From NCBI GenBank assembly GCA_016704325.1, contig JADJAG010000008.1, positions 124,001-188,000 on the forward strand: 64,000 bases of DNA, in the 5' to 3' direction. Made by a program: the position numbers and the translations under genes. Source of the stretch: Chitinophagaceae bacterium (GTDB lineage Bacteria > Bacteroidota > Bacteroidia > Chitinophagales > UBA10324). Shown piece by piece: positions 1-9,012 of the stretch. The notes under the pieces were generated by a model. It ran no database searches and was not told where the DNA came from. It saw nothing but the letters and a program-made list of their open reading frames with translations. Numbering within the stretch: position 1 is the stretch's first letter; each line of letters begins with the position of its first letter.

Positions 1-265
1 TTATTCCTTCCGGAAAGTTTAAGAATCCGATTCCATTATAGCAGGAATCAAGGATAATGTGCACTTTTTTTCGAACTACTTCATTGGCTTTTGCTGATTG
101 CAGAAAGCATATTGTATGACTTATTAGCCAATCTGATCCTCCAACAGACATCTTTTATTTTCTTCAAAAAAAAATCTAAATGACTTGCACTTTTTAGAAA
201 ATAGATTATATTACAAACATACAGTTTGACCGTATTACAATCATTCAAAACAAAACCCACTCATC

Positions 266-649
266 ATGGAAGCCATTTTACTACACCCAACATCTGCAGT
301 CAACACTGCCTTTCATCAACCCGGTGAAACAGTCCATACAATACAACTGACACTTGAAAAAGACAACAGCCTTCCAATTACACCACTCCGGCTTGGGCCT
401 GTTTTCTATGCAGGCCGCTCCCCTTTCCGCATCAGTGTAATGATACTTACCTGCTTTGCGATTCCTGAACATGATGCAGAAGACACCGGCAAGTATATTA
501 CCTATGTAGGTTACAAAAAAGCAGGTGGTGAGGAATTTGATTTTGATGAGATGATTCACAGCGACTCTTTTGATATGGCTGAAAAAACACATCATAAAGC
601 CTGTGGCTTCTTTGGAAATTCAAAACTGTTTGTTGAATCGTTGGCATAA
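266..649 (+). CDS. hypothetical protein (127 aa)
   Basis: I do not recognise this family. The frame is open from an ATG shortly downstream of a long AT-rich leader and ends in a TAA. The protein is soluble in appearance, with no signal peptide or membrane segment, a mixed alpha/beta composition and an acidic central part (residues about 70-95, EHDAEDTGKY and GGEEFDFDEM). The C-terminal 30 residues contain an HHKACGF segment. The opposite-strand open frame over the same bases has no family features. It is followed 220 bp later by a secreted small protein in the same orientation, but the gap argues against one operon. Confidence 0.55.
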   Translation: MEAILLHPTSAVNTAFHQPGETVHTIQLTLEKDNSLPITPLRLGPVFYAGRSPFRISVMILTCFAIPEHDAEDTGKYITYVGYKKAGGEEFDFDEMIHSDSFDMAEKTHHKACGFFGNSKLFVESLA

Positions 650-869
650 TAATACAGTCTAACTTCATTTTATAAAATGGCCGGTAGCTTTTAATAAATC
701 CGGATAGAGATCAATCGAAATATTTATTGGGTTCGTCGAAGAATGGAGTCATGTTATCCATGATAATGGCCGCTTTGTCACAATTACAAAAAGGACCTGT
801 AACATTTCTGTTTCCAGATCGACTTATGTTCATTCAAAACATAAAATTCAAACTCAAAATCATCATCCC

Positions 870-1301
870 ATGAAAGCACAATCTATTTCCCTACTGAAGC
901 ATTGCACCCTGTTTGCCTGCATGCTTCTCCTCACTACCGGTTTTGTTATGAATGCCCATGCAGCAGGAAAGCGCCCGGGCAATGCACACATCAATGCAAG
1001 CATACCTGATCAATGGAAAAGCAACATCATAAAAGAAGTAAACGGAGATGTAACCATCTTTTCTTTGGTAAATGGCGATGCAGTCCCGGTATATCTTTTT
1101 TCAGTAACAGAAATTGCAGAACAGGAATGGGTAAAGGTAAAAACACAGTTGCCGGATGTTAAACTCCTCGAACGCAAGAATGGTAATATCTATTTCTCTG
1201 ATAAGAATCAGAAGACAAAAGTGAAGGGACCTTGCAGTGAATTATACCTGCAAATCTATCCTTACATTGATCAAATGATCAGCAGTGTGCAGATTGACTA
1301 A
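870..1301 (+). CDS. small secreted protein, unknown function
   Basis: The 143-residue product starts with a clear signal peptide (KH followed by a hydrophobic stretch ending NAHAAG, cleavage near residue 32). The mature part is a single small domain of about 110 residues with alternating beta-type segments (VTIFSLVNGD, VPVYLFSV, GNIYFSD) and only one cysteine, so it is probably a periplasmic or surface beta-rich protein. I do not recognise the family. It is monocistronic: a strong bidirectional hairpin follows at 1337-1401 and the next gene converges from the other strand. Confidence 0.65.
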   Translation: MKAQSISLLKHCTLFACMLLLTTGFVMNAHAAGKRPGNAHINASIPDQWKSNIIKEVNGDVTIFSLVNGDAVPVYLFSVTEIAEQEWVKVKTQLPDVKLLERKNGNIYFSDKNQKTKVKGPCSELYLQIYPYIDQMISSVQID

Positions 1302-1336
1302 CGTGAAAAAAAACTAGCATAGCTGATTGTCTGAAT

Positions 1337-1401
1337 GTTCGCAACTGAAAAGGATAAAAGCAAGGTGATTCCTTTTGCTTTAATCCTTTTCAGTTGCGAA
1401 C
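1337..1401. terminator. bidirectional hairpin terminator
   Basis: A 27-base inverted repeat with one mismatch (arms beginning GTTCGCAACTGAAAAGGAT) surrounds a loop of about 11 bases. It sits exactly between two convergent genes (ending 1301 on plus and 1450 on minus). T-rich sequence follows the plus-strand arm, so it can end transcription from both sides. Confidence 0.8.
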
Positions 1402-1449
1402 TTTTATTTAGCGGAGAAAATATAAACGACAACGATCGGCAGTAAATGC

Positions 1450-1983
1450 TCACTTTTTAACAACCAATGTTCCAGCCATTAAATCATGCAAACCTTGTTT
1501 CTTTTCAGTGAAAAGAATCATGATATAGCCAAAGCCAAACAACATCCCGGAAATGATCTTGCCAAAAAAACGGCCTGTAGCATTCAAGAATGAGATACGC
1601 TGACCATTCGTACTGGTCACCTTAATACCGACAGCCATTTTACCAGGAGTTGCCTGCCGTTCCGACGATTCAAATAAAGAATAGTAAAGCCAGTTAATGG
1701 AAACAGCAATTATTATCAGTATAGAATAGGCCGCTATTGCTGCCATCACCAAGGCCACTTTCTCATTATCTTCCAGGTTTTCGAAATTACGAAAGGTATC
1801 GAGCTCACTGAGGCCGAATAGGCTGATACCCATGATAGCGAGGATCGGAAATATTACGGCCAGGCTGACAAACCCAACAATGAGCCTATCGATGATATAG
1901 GCAACAAAACGCAGCAAAAAGCCTGCAGGATTCGCTGTCGGTAGGATGTTATGCTGTGTGCTTGAAGAATCTATGATTTCCAT
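1450..1983 (-). CDS. RDD family integral membrane protein
   Basis: 177 residues with the RDD signature: GFLLRFVAYIIDRLIVG near residues 21-37 (the R..D of the first helix), two further hydrophobic helices around residues 38-58 and 80-102, then ATPGKMAVGIKV and a final helix region GKIISGMLFGFGYIMILF, followed by the typical closing QGLHDLMAGTLVV. RDD proteins are small membrane proteins whose roles are mostly unknown; some act in ion homeostasis. Monocistronic on the minus strand, converging on the secreted protein ending at 1301. Confidence 0.85.
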   Translation of the reverse strand: MEIIDSSSTQHNILPTANPAGFLLRFVAYIIDRLIVGFVSLAVIFPILAIMGISLFGLSELDTFRNFENLEDNEKVALVMAAIAAYSILIIIAVSINWLYYSLFESSERQATPGKMAVGIKVTSTNGQRISFLNATGRFFGKIISGMLFGFGYIMILFTEKKQGLHDLMAGTLVVKK

Positions 1984-2223
1984 ATTAAGTGTGATTTATG
2001 GAAACAATATAATGAAAATAGTAATCCTCATATTTTTTTTGCTTTGGAGGAGTAAGATCAATTGCACTTACGTGATATAAAATAATTAAGCGCAAAGTCG
2101 CGAAGACGCAAAGATTTAATATTCACTCCTTCAGTTGTTGCTACTTGATTAGAATGGATAATTACACTCCTATTTTTTTCCTTGCGGCCGGGTTTTCTTT
2201 TAGCAACCAGAAAAAATCTTTCC

Positions 2224-2254
2224 AAAAAAAAGCCCCCGGATTTACCGGAGGCTT
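2224..2254 (-). terminator. rho-independent terminator after the FKBP operon
   Basis: On the minus strand a stem AAGCCTCCGG / CCGGGGGCTT (one G-T pair) with a five-base loop is followed by a run of T. It lies 40 bp downstream of the stop codon of the FKBP gene at 2295 and ends the three-gene minus-strand unit that starts at 5104. Confidence 0.85.
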
Positions 2255-2294
2255 AGCAGTTCCATAATGAAGTCTCATGCTATTTCTGATTACC

Positions 2295-3161
2295 CTATTG
2301 CACACCCAACAGTTCCACATCAAACAACAATACTGCATTAGCAGGTATCGGTCCTGATGAGCGACTGCCATAGGCAAGTGGCGAGGGAATCACCAAGGTG
2401 CCTTTGCCTCCTACATTCAAAAGTGCAATACCTTCATCCCAACCTTTAATAACCTGTCCGGCACCCAGTTTAAAAGTAAAAGGTGTACGACCGGGATTAA
2501 GCGAGGAATCGAAAGGCTTGCCATCCAGAAATTTTCCGGTATAATTAACAGTCACTGATTTACCGGCTTCCGCTTTAGCGCCATCACCTTGCTTTTCAAT
2601 GATGTAGTACAGCCCCGAAGCTGTCTTCTGTGCTTTCAACCCTTTGGTTGTAAGATAATTCTCGATTATTACTACGTCTTTTTCCATTTGTGATTTCATT
2701 TCTTCTGTTTTCTTTTTTTCAAATTCTTCTTTCGTCATCATAGACAATACGTTGACATGAATCTTTACAAATTCACCAGGCTTTGCAAAAGGCGGCATCT
2801 CCTGATCTCTGTATGCTGAATCCGCAGGCATCAGGAAGATGGCACTATCTCCTTCGCCAAGCAAAGCAAATCCTTCCATCGGGTCGCCACTAAACGTAGG
2901 CGGACCAATCGTAAACTGAACAGGTCCCATTTCTTCATCATACGTTGAAAAAAGGGTAGAGTCCTTTTGTGTAAGGTAAGCGAGATTCATTTTGATGATA
3001 TCACCCATCTTTCCCTTTGGATTCTTTGCATCAACGATGATCTTATAATAAAGCCCGCGTGAGGTCTTTAAAAAACCTTCCGTACTCTTAGTCTGGGAAA
3101 ATGCTGACCCTGAAATCGTCAGCAGGATCAAAAATGCCGCAATGGCTGGTTGAGTCTTCAT
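2295..3161 (-). CDS. FKBP-type peptidyl-prolyl cis-trans isomerase, exported
   Basis: 288 residues. A signal peptide (about residues 1-23, ending SGSAFSQ) is followed by a diverged N-terminal FKBP-like region (residues about 30-150), a charged linker (EEFEKKKTEEMKSQMEKD) and a canonical C-terminal FKBP domain (residues about 195-288) with VTVNYTGKFLDGKPFDSS, GQVIKGWDEGI and LAYGSRSSGPIPAN. The enzyme class accelerates proline isomerisation during folding; export points to the periplasm. The preceding gene (3243-4091) is a paralog with the same two-part layout, so this is a tandem duplication. The two are separated by about 80 bp and a terminator follows at 2224. Confidence 0.9.
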   Translation of the reverse strand: MKTQPAIAAFLILLTISGSAFSQTKSTEGFLKTSRGLYYKIIVDAKNPKGKMGDIIKMNLAYLTQKDSTLFSTYDEEMGPVQFTIGPPTFSGDPMEGFALLGEGDSAIFLMPADSAYRDQEMPPFAKPGEFVKIHVNVLSMMTKEEFEKKKTEEMKSQMEKDVVIIENYLTTKGLKAQKTASGLYYIIEKQGDGAKAEAGKSVTVNYTGKFLDGKPFDSSLNPGRTPFTFKLGAGQVIKGWDEGIALLNVGGKGTLVIPSPLAYGSRSSGPIPANAVLLFDVELLGVQ

Positions 3162-3242
3162 TGTTGTTTTGAATTTATGCGCCTATGTCGGCAAACCTTT
3201 TTCGCTGCCTGCCAATTATTACAGCACTTACATACCTGTTTA

Positions 3243-4091
3243 TTATTTTACTTCTACCAGTTCAATATCAAATACAAGAATAGAATTGGGTGGAATTTGG
3301 CTGCCCATACCCTGTTCACCATAACCCAGTGTTGAAGGAATAAACAATTTTCCTTTACCTCCTTCTTTAAAGTATGGAATTCCTTCATCCCATCCCCTGA
3401 TTACCGAACCCTGGCCAATTACAAACTCAAAAGGTTCGCGTCCCGGGCTTAGAGAGGAATCAAACTGTTGTCCATTCAACAACTTCCCGGTATAGTTCAC
3501 TCTTACCGTGCTGCCACTTACAGGCTGCTTTCCGGTTCCTTCCTTTTCAGTAACCAGGTACATTCCGGCGGCGGTTTTGACACCGGTCAATCCGTTTTGT
3601 GTCAGATAGCTTTCAATATTTTTCTGTTCGATTTGCATCTGGCTAACCGATTGCGCCATCATCATTTTATCGTATTCTTCCTTGGTTAGTACCTGGTCAA
3701 CGGTAATATCCAGTTTCATAAAATCGCCCTTCTTAAGAAAAGCAGGCGGGTTTCCCCTGAAGATCAGGTCAACCGGAACCTTGCATGAAGCACTGTCTCC
3801 GGCACCCATCATGGCAAGCACTTCCAGCGGATCTCCTTTGAATTTAGGAGAATCAACCTGGCTGTATAAGGGAATTTCTTTGTCTTTGGTGCTGAGGAAT
3901 AAGGAGTCGTTCATTTTTCTCCAGTACACATTATACTTAATTACTTCTCCTACCTTGGCTTTCGGTTGCTTTTTGTCAACGATGATGCGGTATTCAAGGT
4001 CATTGGCACTTTTCTTATACTCTTCTCCACCACAAGATGCCAGGAAAGGAATCACCAAAAGGAGGTAATAAAAACTGCTGATACGCTTCAT
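3243..4091 (-). CDS. FKBP-type peptidyl-prolyl cis-trans isomerase, lipoprotein
   Basis: 282 residues from the ATG at 4091; a GTG at 4100 would add MKN and overlap the upstream stop by four bases. The signal peptide ends in a lipobox (FLASCGG), so the protein should be a lipid-anchored envelope foldase. As in its downstream paralog, residues about 30-140 look like a degenerate FKBP unit and residues about 190-282 are a full FKBP domain (VRVNYTGKLLNGQQFDSS, GSVIRGWDEGIPYFKEGG, LGYGEQGMGSQIPPN). Translation is probably coupled to the DHH gene upstream, with which it shares the transcription unit 5104 to 2295. Confidence 0.9.
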   Translation of the reverse strand: MKRISSFYYLLLVIPFLASCGGEEYKKSANDLEYRIIVDKKQPKAKVGEVIKYNVYWRKMNDSLFLSTKDKEIPLYSQVDSPKFKGDPLEVLAMMGAGDSASCKVPVDLIFRGNPPAFLKKGDFMKLDITVDQVLTKEEYDKMMMAQSVSQMQIEQKNIESYLTQNGLTGVKTAAGMYLVTEKEGTGKQPVSGSTVRVNYTGKLLNGQQFDSSLSPGREPFEFVIGQGSVIRGWDEGIPYFKEGGKGKLFIPSTLGYGEQGMGSQIPPNSILVFDIELVEVK

Positions 4092-4096
4092 ATTTT

Positions 4097-5104
4097 TCAC
4101 TTATTGAGTTGATTTTTAAGGGGCGCTAAGATAGCAATTAATTTCTCGCGTGTCTCGGCCACTGATAAGGGTGAACGGCCACCGGCTGCGTTCTTATGGC
4201 CACCACCGGAGAAGTTTAAATGCGCCAGTTCATTCACATCAAAAGTGCCTTTTGAACGGAAAGACAACTTTACTTCATCCGGCCGCTGAATAATAAATGC
4301 CGACAATCGTATTCCTTTTATCCAAAGCGGATAGTTTACCACACCTTCCGTATCGCCTGACTGAATATGAAACTTCTTAAGGTCAGCAGTTTCCAGGCAA
4401 ATGATGCCGGTCTTCAGTTCTTTAATGATCTCCAGCTTTTCACGAATACAATATCCGAAAAAGCGCAACCTGTTCTCTGTAAAGGTTTCATAAACGGCTT
4501 CGTAAATCTGTGTATGGTTAATTCCCAGTTCCAACAGTTCTGCTGCAATGCGATGCACAGCCGGCGTGGTGGTTGGTATCCTGAAGCGGTCGGTATCTGT
4601 TAAAATGCCGGTATAGATACAGGTGGCGATGTCTTGTGAAATGAGCTCCCGGTCGCCGGACTGTATTATAAAATCATAGACCAATTCAGCCGTGGAGCAG
4701 GCAGATACCCTCGACATTTGAAATTCCGCAAAATCATCCGGTTCAAGGTGGTGGTCGATGAGGACTTTAGTGGCTGTTGATTGCGCTATTAGCTTACCCA
4801 ATTCTTCGAGCCGGTAAAGTTTATTAAAATCAAGACAAAAGATAAGTTCGGCTTCCGCTACCAGTGCTTTGGAACGAAGGGGCTCTTTTTCATAAATTAC
4901 AACGGTATCGTTGCCGGGAATCCAGCTGAGGAAATCAGGATAATCAGTTGGAGATATAACGGTTGCAGCATGGCCCTTCTGCTGCAGATACAGGTACAAT
5001 GCAAGCGAGGATCCCATTGCATCGCCATCAGGACGCTGGTGTGTGGTAATAATGATCTTTCTGGGAACCGAAAGCAGCTCCTTCAGTTCTTCAAGGTCGT
5101 TCAT
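4097..5104 (-). CDS. DHH-family phosphoesterase (NrnA-like)
   Basis: 335 residues with the DHH/DHHA1 layout: motif I THQRPDGDAMGSS (residues about 21-33), FCLDFNK (motif II), LIDHHLEPDDF (the DHH motif, about residues 115-125), a fourth Asp in TGILTDTDRFR, and the C-terminal GGGHKNAAGG of DHHA1 (about residue 300). NrnA proteins are bifunctional: they degrade very short oligoribonucleotides and dephosphorylate 3'-phosphoadenosine 5'-phosphate (pAp). All metal-binding motifs look intact. It is the first gene of the minus-strand unit with the two FKBP genes; the partnership has no obvious functional meaning. Confidence 0.88.
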   Translation of the reverse strand: MNDLEELKELLSVPRKIIITTHQRPDGDAMGSSLALYLYLQQKGHAATVISPTDYPDFLSWIPGNDTVVIYEKEPLRSKALVAEAELIFCLDFNKLYRLEELGKLIAQSTATKVLIDHHLEPDDFAEFQMSRVSACSTAELVYDFIIQSGDRELISQDIATCIYTGILTDTDRFRIPTTTPAVHRIAAELLELGINHTQIYEAVYETFTENRLRFFGYCIREKLEIIKELKTGIICLETADLKKFHIQSGDTEGVVNYPLWIKGIRLSAFIIQRPDEVKLSFRSKGTFDVNELAHLNFSGGGHKNAAGGRSPLSVAETREKLIAILAPLKNQLNK

Positions 5105-5322
5105 TCAAAAATTGCTGCGCGAAGGTCTAAAAAATTTATTTCCCGCCAAAATTTTACTCTTTACAATGGAAGGTTAGTTTTGCGGCACGAAATAACAAGG
5201 AAAGCGAATACCGAAATCTATGAAAATGGATTATTTGTTACTTGCTGACGAGACATTGAAGGCAAAATTCAGGCCAACAGAAATACTAATTGAACTTAAA
5301 CCAACATTAACCAACCATTGAT

Positions 5323-5742
5323 ATGAAAGGGAACAGAACACTAACCATTATCAAACCCGATGCAGTGCAGAACGGGAATACAGGCAATATCATTCAAAAA
5401 ATTACTGATGCAGGTTTTAAAATTATTGCCATGAAATACTCGCATCTGAGTACTTCTCAGGCTGGTAAATTTTATGCTGTACACAGTGAACGTCCATTCT
5501 ACCAGGAGTTGGTTCATTTTATGACTTCAGGTCCGGTTGTGCCAATGATACTTGAAAAGGAGAATGCAGTGGAATCATTCCGCAATTTAATTGGTGCCAC
5601 CAATCCTGCCAATGCAGCGGAAGGAACCATCAGAAAGGCATATGCAACTTCCGTAGAACGTAATGCAGTACATGGTTCAGATTCTGATGAAAATGCAGCT
5701 ATTGAAGGCAGCTTTTTCTTCTCTACACTTGAGCAATTTTAG
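5323..5742 (+). CDS. ndk: nucleoside diphosphate kinase
   Basis: 139 residues, the usual length. It transfers phosphate between nucleoside triphosphates and diphosphates through a phosphohistidine. The N-terminal NRTLTIIKPDAV and the active site RNAVHGSDS with His117 are intact, as are ERPFYQEL and the GTIRK nucleotide-binding stretch. The C-terminal AIEGSFFF is somewhat diverged from the common EISFFF. Transcribed divergently from the DHH gene and convergent with the CoA-binding gene whose stop lies only 18 bp away. Confidence 0.95.
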   Translation: MKGNRTLTIIKPDAVQNGNTGNIIQKITDAGFKIIAMKYSHLSTSQAGKFYAVHSERPFYQELVHFMTSGPVVPMILEKENAVESFRNLIGATNPANAAEGTIRKAYATSVERNAVHGSDSDENAAIEGSFFFSTLEQF

Positions 5743-5760
5743 CGTTTTTGGTTTCTATCG

Positions 5761-6129
5761 TTAATACTGACCGGTAGCCAGCATTACCAGCGTACATTCA
5801 TTAAGCACTTCAATACCTGCTGCTCTTGCAAGGGTTTCCAGTTCTTGATTCTCAGCTCCCGGGTTGAAAATGATGCGGCGTGGCTGAAGGCTGAGCAGAT
5901 AGGAATAGTATGCTTTTTGTCTCCCGGCATTTAAATAAAGGGTAATCGTATCTATGTCCTCCCGCTCCGGCATGCCGGTTTTAATGCTGACACCCGCCAC
6001 CACACCCTCTTTTAATCCGATGGGCAACACCCGTTGGCCATGAGATACCAACCGGTGTATGGCAAGATAAGCATACCTGGAAGGGTTAACAGATGCACCC
6101 AATACCATTGTCGTTTTCTTTTGCTCCAC
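5761..6129 (-). CDS. CoA-binding (Rossmann) protein, YccU-like
   Basis: 122 residues matching the small CoA_binding_2 family: N-terminal MVLGASVNPSRYAYLA (dinucleotide-type loop), a central strand VLPIGLK, DTITLYLNAGRQKAYYSYLL, then IIFNPGAENQELETLARAAGI and the closing NECTLVML. Members resemble the CoA-binding domain of succinyl-CoA synthetase; their physiological role is poorly known. The open frame begins with GTG at 6129; the in-frame ATG at 6108 would begin directly with the Rossmann strand, so the true start is uncertain. Confidence 0.85.
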   Translation of the reverse strand: MEQKKTTMVLGASVNPSRYAYLAIHRLVSHGQRVLPIGLKEGVVAGVSIKTGMPEREDIDTITLYLNAGRQKAYYSYLLSLQPRRIIFNPGAENQELETLARAAGIEVLNECTLVMLATGQY

Positions 6130-6180
6130 TATTTCGCGGATTTAGAAGGTTAACAGAAAAATCAGCTTCCATTTGAAAGA

Positions 6181-6561
6181 ATGCAAGCTAAGTTGATTTA
6201 CCCGAATGATGACCGATGTAACCAAATATCATTTTTTTCCGTAAAGGGTTCAAACACCAATATTATGGCAGAAGTATACCCGCTTGTACCTAAAGAAGAA
6301 CTGCTCCAATTAATCTTTCCGAAAAACGAAGTGCTCGAATGCCCTAAAAAAATTAAAGAAAGGGCTGAGAAGCTGAGTAATGCCGTATTGCAGGGGAGAT
6401 TTTTTTACAAAAAGGCTGATTTGATTATTGAGACAGAAGATGGATTGGTAATGGTGCATGCCAATATCTGGGAAGCCACTGATGTAAATGTATTGTTGAT
6501 GGGTGGTATTGCAATACCCGTCTGCTGCATACATGAGGTGAGCCTTTCCTCCGTGAATTGA
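6181..6561 (+). CDS. hypothetical protein
   Basis: 126 residues from the first ATG, or 98 from the ATG at 6265 (MAEVYPLVPKEEL), which I think is the better start because the residues before it look untypical. The shorter form has a lysine-rich helix (LECPKKIKERAEKLSNAVLQ) and a beta-hairpin region (RFFYKKADLIIETEDGLVMVHANIWEATD) and closes with IAIPVCCIHEVSL. This resembles small Bacteroidota proteins of unknown function; I assign none. It converges with the LutA-like gene ending at 6630. Confidence 0.6.
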   Translation: MQAKLIYPNDDRCNQISFFSVKGSNTNIMAEVYPLVPKEELLQLIFPKNEVLECPKKIKERAEKLSNAVLQGRFFYKKADLIIETEDGLVMVHANIWEATDVNVLLMGGIAIPVCCIHEVSLSSVN

Positions 6562-6629
6562 CGGGTAACCATTACCTGCACATTTAGTGGTACCTGCTAT
6601 TTGCTCTTTCAGTGATTGCTGAATAGCTG

Positions 6630-7349
6630 TTACCATCCTGCTGCCAACACGTCTGCAATATGCATCGTTTTGATGCCGGGATTGTTTTTTTTCAGGTAGC
6701 CGTCAATGTGCATGAGACAAGAAATATCAGTAGAGATAAGGTAATCGGCGCCGGTTGCCAATGCATTCGATAACTTTTGTTCTGCCATAGCTGCGGAAAT
6801 ATCAGGAAATTTTACTGCAAAAGTTCCACCGAAGCCACAACAGGTTTCACAATCATTCATCTCCCGCAGTTCCAATCCCTTCACCATGGATAGCAATTTT
6901 CGCGGCTCCTCTTTTATATGGCATTCGCGTAAGGCGCCACAGGCATCGTGGTAAGTGGCAACACCTTCGAGCGTTGCACCAAAATCGGTAGCATTCATCA
7001 CTTTTACAAGGAACTCGGTAAACTCAAATGTATTCTTTTGTAATTGCTTGCATTCATTATGCAAAGATGCATTATCAAATAAGTCTGAATAAAAGTTGCG
7101 GACGAAACCGACACAACTTCCGCTTGGTGCCACCACATAGTTGTAATCTGAAAAGTCGTGAATGAACTTTTCGCATACCGTCCGGGATTCATTCCAGAAA
7201 CCGGCATTAAACGCAGGTTGTCCACAACAGGTTTGAGATGGATTATAATGCACGTCGCATCCAACCTTCTCCAATACTTTAACCATGTTAAAAGCGGTCT
7301 GGGGAAAAAGCTGGTCAACAAAACAGGGAACAAACAAACTTACCTTCAC
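6630..7349 (-). CDS. lutA: (Fe-S)-binding protein, LutA/YkgE-like
   Basis: 239 residues with two CCG modules: TCCGQPAFNAGFW near residues 41-53 and CETCCGFGGTF near residues 167-177. In other bacteria LutA works with LutB and LutC in L-lactate oxidation, using these cysteine-rich domains to bind iron-sulfur or related cofactors. The start is a GTG (KVSLFVPCFVDQLFPQ follows, the standard N-terminus of the family). No lutB or lutC lies next to it in this window, so it may act with partners encoded elsewhere; the family is clear but the lactate role is inferred. Confidence 0.85.
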   Translation of the reverse strand: MKVSLFVPCFVDQLFPQTAFNMVKVLEKVGCDVHYNPSQTCCGQPAFNAGFWNESRTVCEKFIHDFSDYNYVVAPSGSCVGFVRNFYSDLFDNASLHNECKQLQKNTFEFTEFLVKVMNATDFGATLEGVATYHDACGALRECHIKEEPRKLLSMVKGLELREMNDCETCCGFGGTFAVKFPDISAAMAEQKLSNALATGADYLISTDISCLMHIDGYLKKNNPGIKTMHIADVLAAGW

Positions 7350-7567
7350 TTAGCGCTATTTTCTGATTCGTGCGCTAAAGTAGGCATATCAAAGGGGTAT
7401 TTTTCAAATGAGGCAGTTGAATTATGCACGTTTGGTATTGGAATAATTGTAACTGTACACTTGTTAAAAAAAAGCACATAGGAAACCCGGATTTCACGGA
7501 TAAATACAGACCAAATTATAGTAGCCATGTGCGAAAATATCCTATCCGGGATTAACGCTGATTTGCA

Positions 7568-8905
7568 TTATACTACAGTTGCTCTTAAGGCCTTTTCTCT
7601 CCTGATTGTTGAAAGTAAAATCAATCCGACAATAAAAAACAAAATCAATACAAGTATGCAGTTTCGCATATTGCCGGTCAATTCCAGTACCAATCCATAA
7701 ATAGCCGTACCAAAAACAGTGGCCATCTTTTCTGTTACATCGTAGAAGCTAAAGAATGAGGCCGTATCCTTTGTTGGAGGAACCAACTTCGAATAGGTAG
7801 ATCTTGAAATGGACTGTATCCCTCCCATTACCATACCGACAGCAAATGCTATTGCGTAAAACTGGTATTCATTATTGGTCAGGTAGGCAGCGATGCAGAT
7901 TAAGATCCAAATAAGTATGGCAACCGTAAGACTTCTTATATTCCCGTATTTGGCAGATAACCTTGAAAAAAGTCCGGCACCTGCGATTGCAACCAATTGT
8001 ATGATCAATACGGTGATGATAAGTTTTGTTTGCCCCAGTTTCAGTTCTTCTGTACCGAATATGGTAGCCAGGTACATTACTGTCTGTACGGCACTGTTAT
8101 AGAAAAAGAATGCCAGCAGGTAATACTTCAAGGATTTGTAGTGCCTTAGTTGAAACCATACTTTTCTCAATTCATGATAACCGCCGAAGAATGAATTCAT
8201 CGTCAGTTTTTTTTCCGGAGAAATATCATCGCTCACCGGTGGTATATATTTGAATCTCCTCAGCGCATAAAAGGGTATCTGGGCAAAGCCGGCCCACCAG
8301 ATACCAACCATTACAAAGGAAAGACGACTGGGCACGGATTCATTTGCAAAACCGAATGAATCGTAAAACAATATCATCTCCAGGTTAACGATCAAAAGGA
8401 TCACACTGCCTGCATAGCCCCATGCGAAACCTTTTGCGCTTACCCTGTCCTGTTCCCTTTCATCCACTATTTCTTTCAGAAAAGCATTATAGTAAACAAT
8501 ACTTCCGGCAAAGCCAATGCTGGCCAATACAAAAAAGAAAATGCCAAATGTTACATTCTCCCCGGTAAACCAGAAAAGTGCTGCACAGCTACCTGCCCCC
8601 AGGTAGCAAAAGAATTGCATGAAAGACAGCTTGTTTCCTTTGAAATCTGCAATAGAAGAAAGCAACGGGGAGATGAATGCTACAATTAGAAAAGAAAAGG
8701 AAAGCGCATAAGAATACAATGCATTATTCACATACTCTCTACCGATAAAACTTACTGTACCGTTATTGATTGCTGAAGTAACGGATATATAATAAATAGG
8801 AAAGATCGCCGTAGCAATCGTGAGTGAATAAACCGAATTTGCCCAATCATACATGGCCCAACGATTGATAAGCTTGCTGTCGTTACGCAGGAAAACTTTA
8901 CTCAT
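7568..8905 (-). CDS. MFS transporter, UMF1 family
   Basis: 445 residues with about twelve hydrophobic helices. The N-terminal NRWAMYDWANSVYSLTIAT is the hallmark of the UMF1 (Atg22-like) branch of the major facilitator superfamily, which includes fungal vacuolar amino-acid effluxers. A conserved loop REQDRVSAKGFAWGYAGS lies between helices 4 and 5, and GGIQSISRSTYSKLVPP lies near residue 360. The bacterial substrate is unknown. Single gene, minus strand, about 220 bp from the LutA-like gene. Confidence 0.9.
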   Translation of the reverse strand: MSKVFLRNDSKLINRWAMYDWANSVYSLTIATAIFPIYYISVTSAINNGTVSFIGREYVNNALYSYALSFSFLIVAFISPLLSSIADFKGNKLSFMQFFCYLGAGSCAALFWFTGENVTFGIFFFVLASIGFAGSIVYYNAFLKEIVDEREQDRVSAKGFAWGYAGSVILLIVNLEMILFYDSFGFANESVPSRLSFVMVGIWWAGFAQIPFYALRRFKYIPPVSDDISPEKKLTMNSFFGGYHELRKVWFQLRHYKSLKYYLLAFFFYNSAVQTVMYLATIFGTEELKLGQTKLIITVLIIQLVAIAGAGLFSRLSAKYGNIRSLTVAILIWILICIAAYLTNNEYQFYAIAFAVGMVMGGIQSISRSTYSKLVPPTKDTASFFSFYDVTEKMATVFGTAIYGLVLELTGNMRNCILVLILFFIVGLILLSTIRREKALRATVV

Positions 8906-9012
8906 CTGTTCCTATTTGAAGAAAACGCAATATCGCATTGATTTTTCTGGAAAAGAAATGAGTGGTTAAACTATTAACAGGAAGATCGTTTCAGCCGGAA
9001 GGAAGTATTTTT

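Noticed and set aside
1..265. Possible 3' end of a gene entering from the left edge
   Set aside because: The minus-strand frame that would end at position 1 meets another stop within 21 bases; nothing else looks coding.
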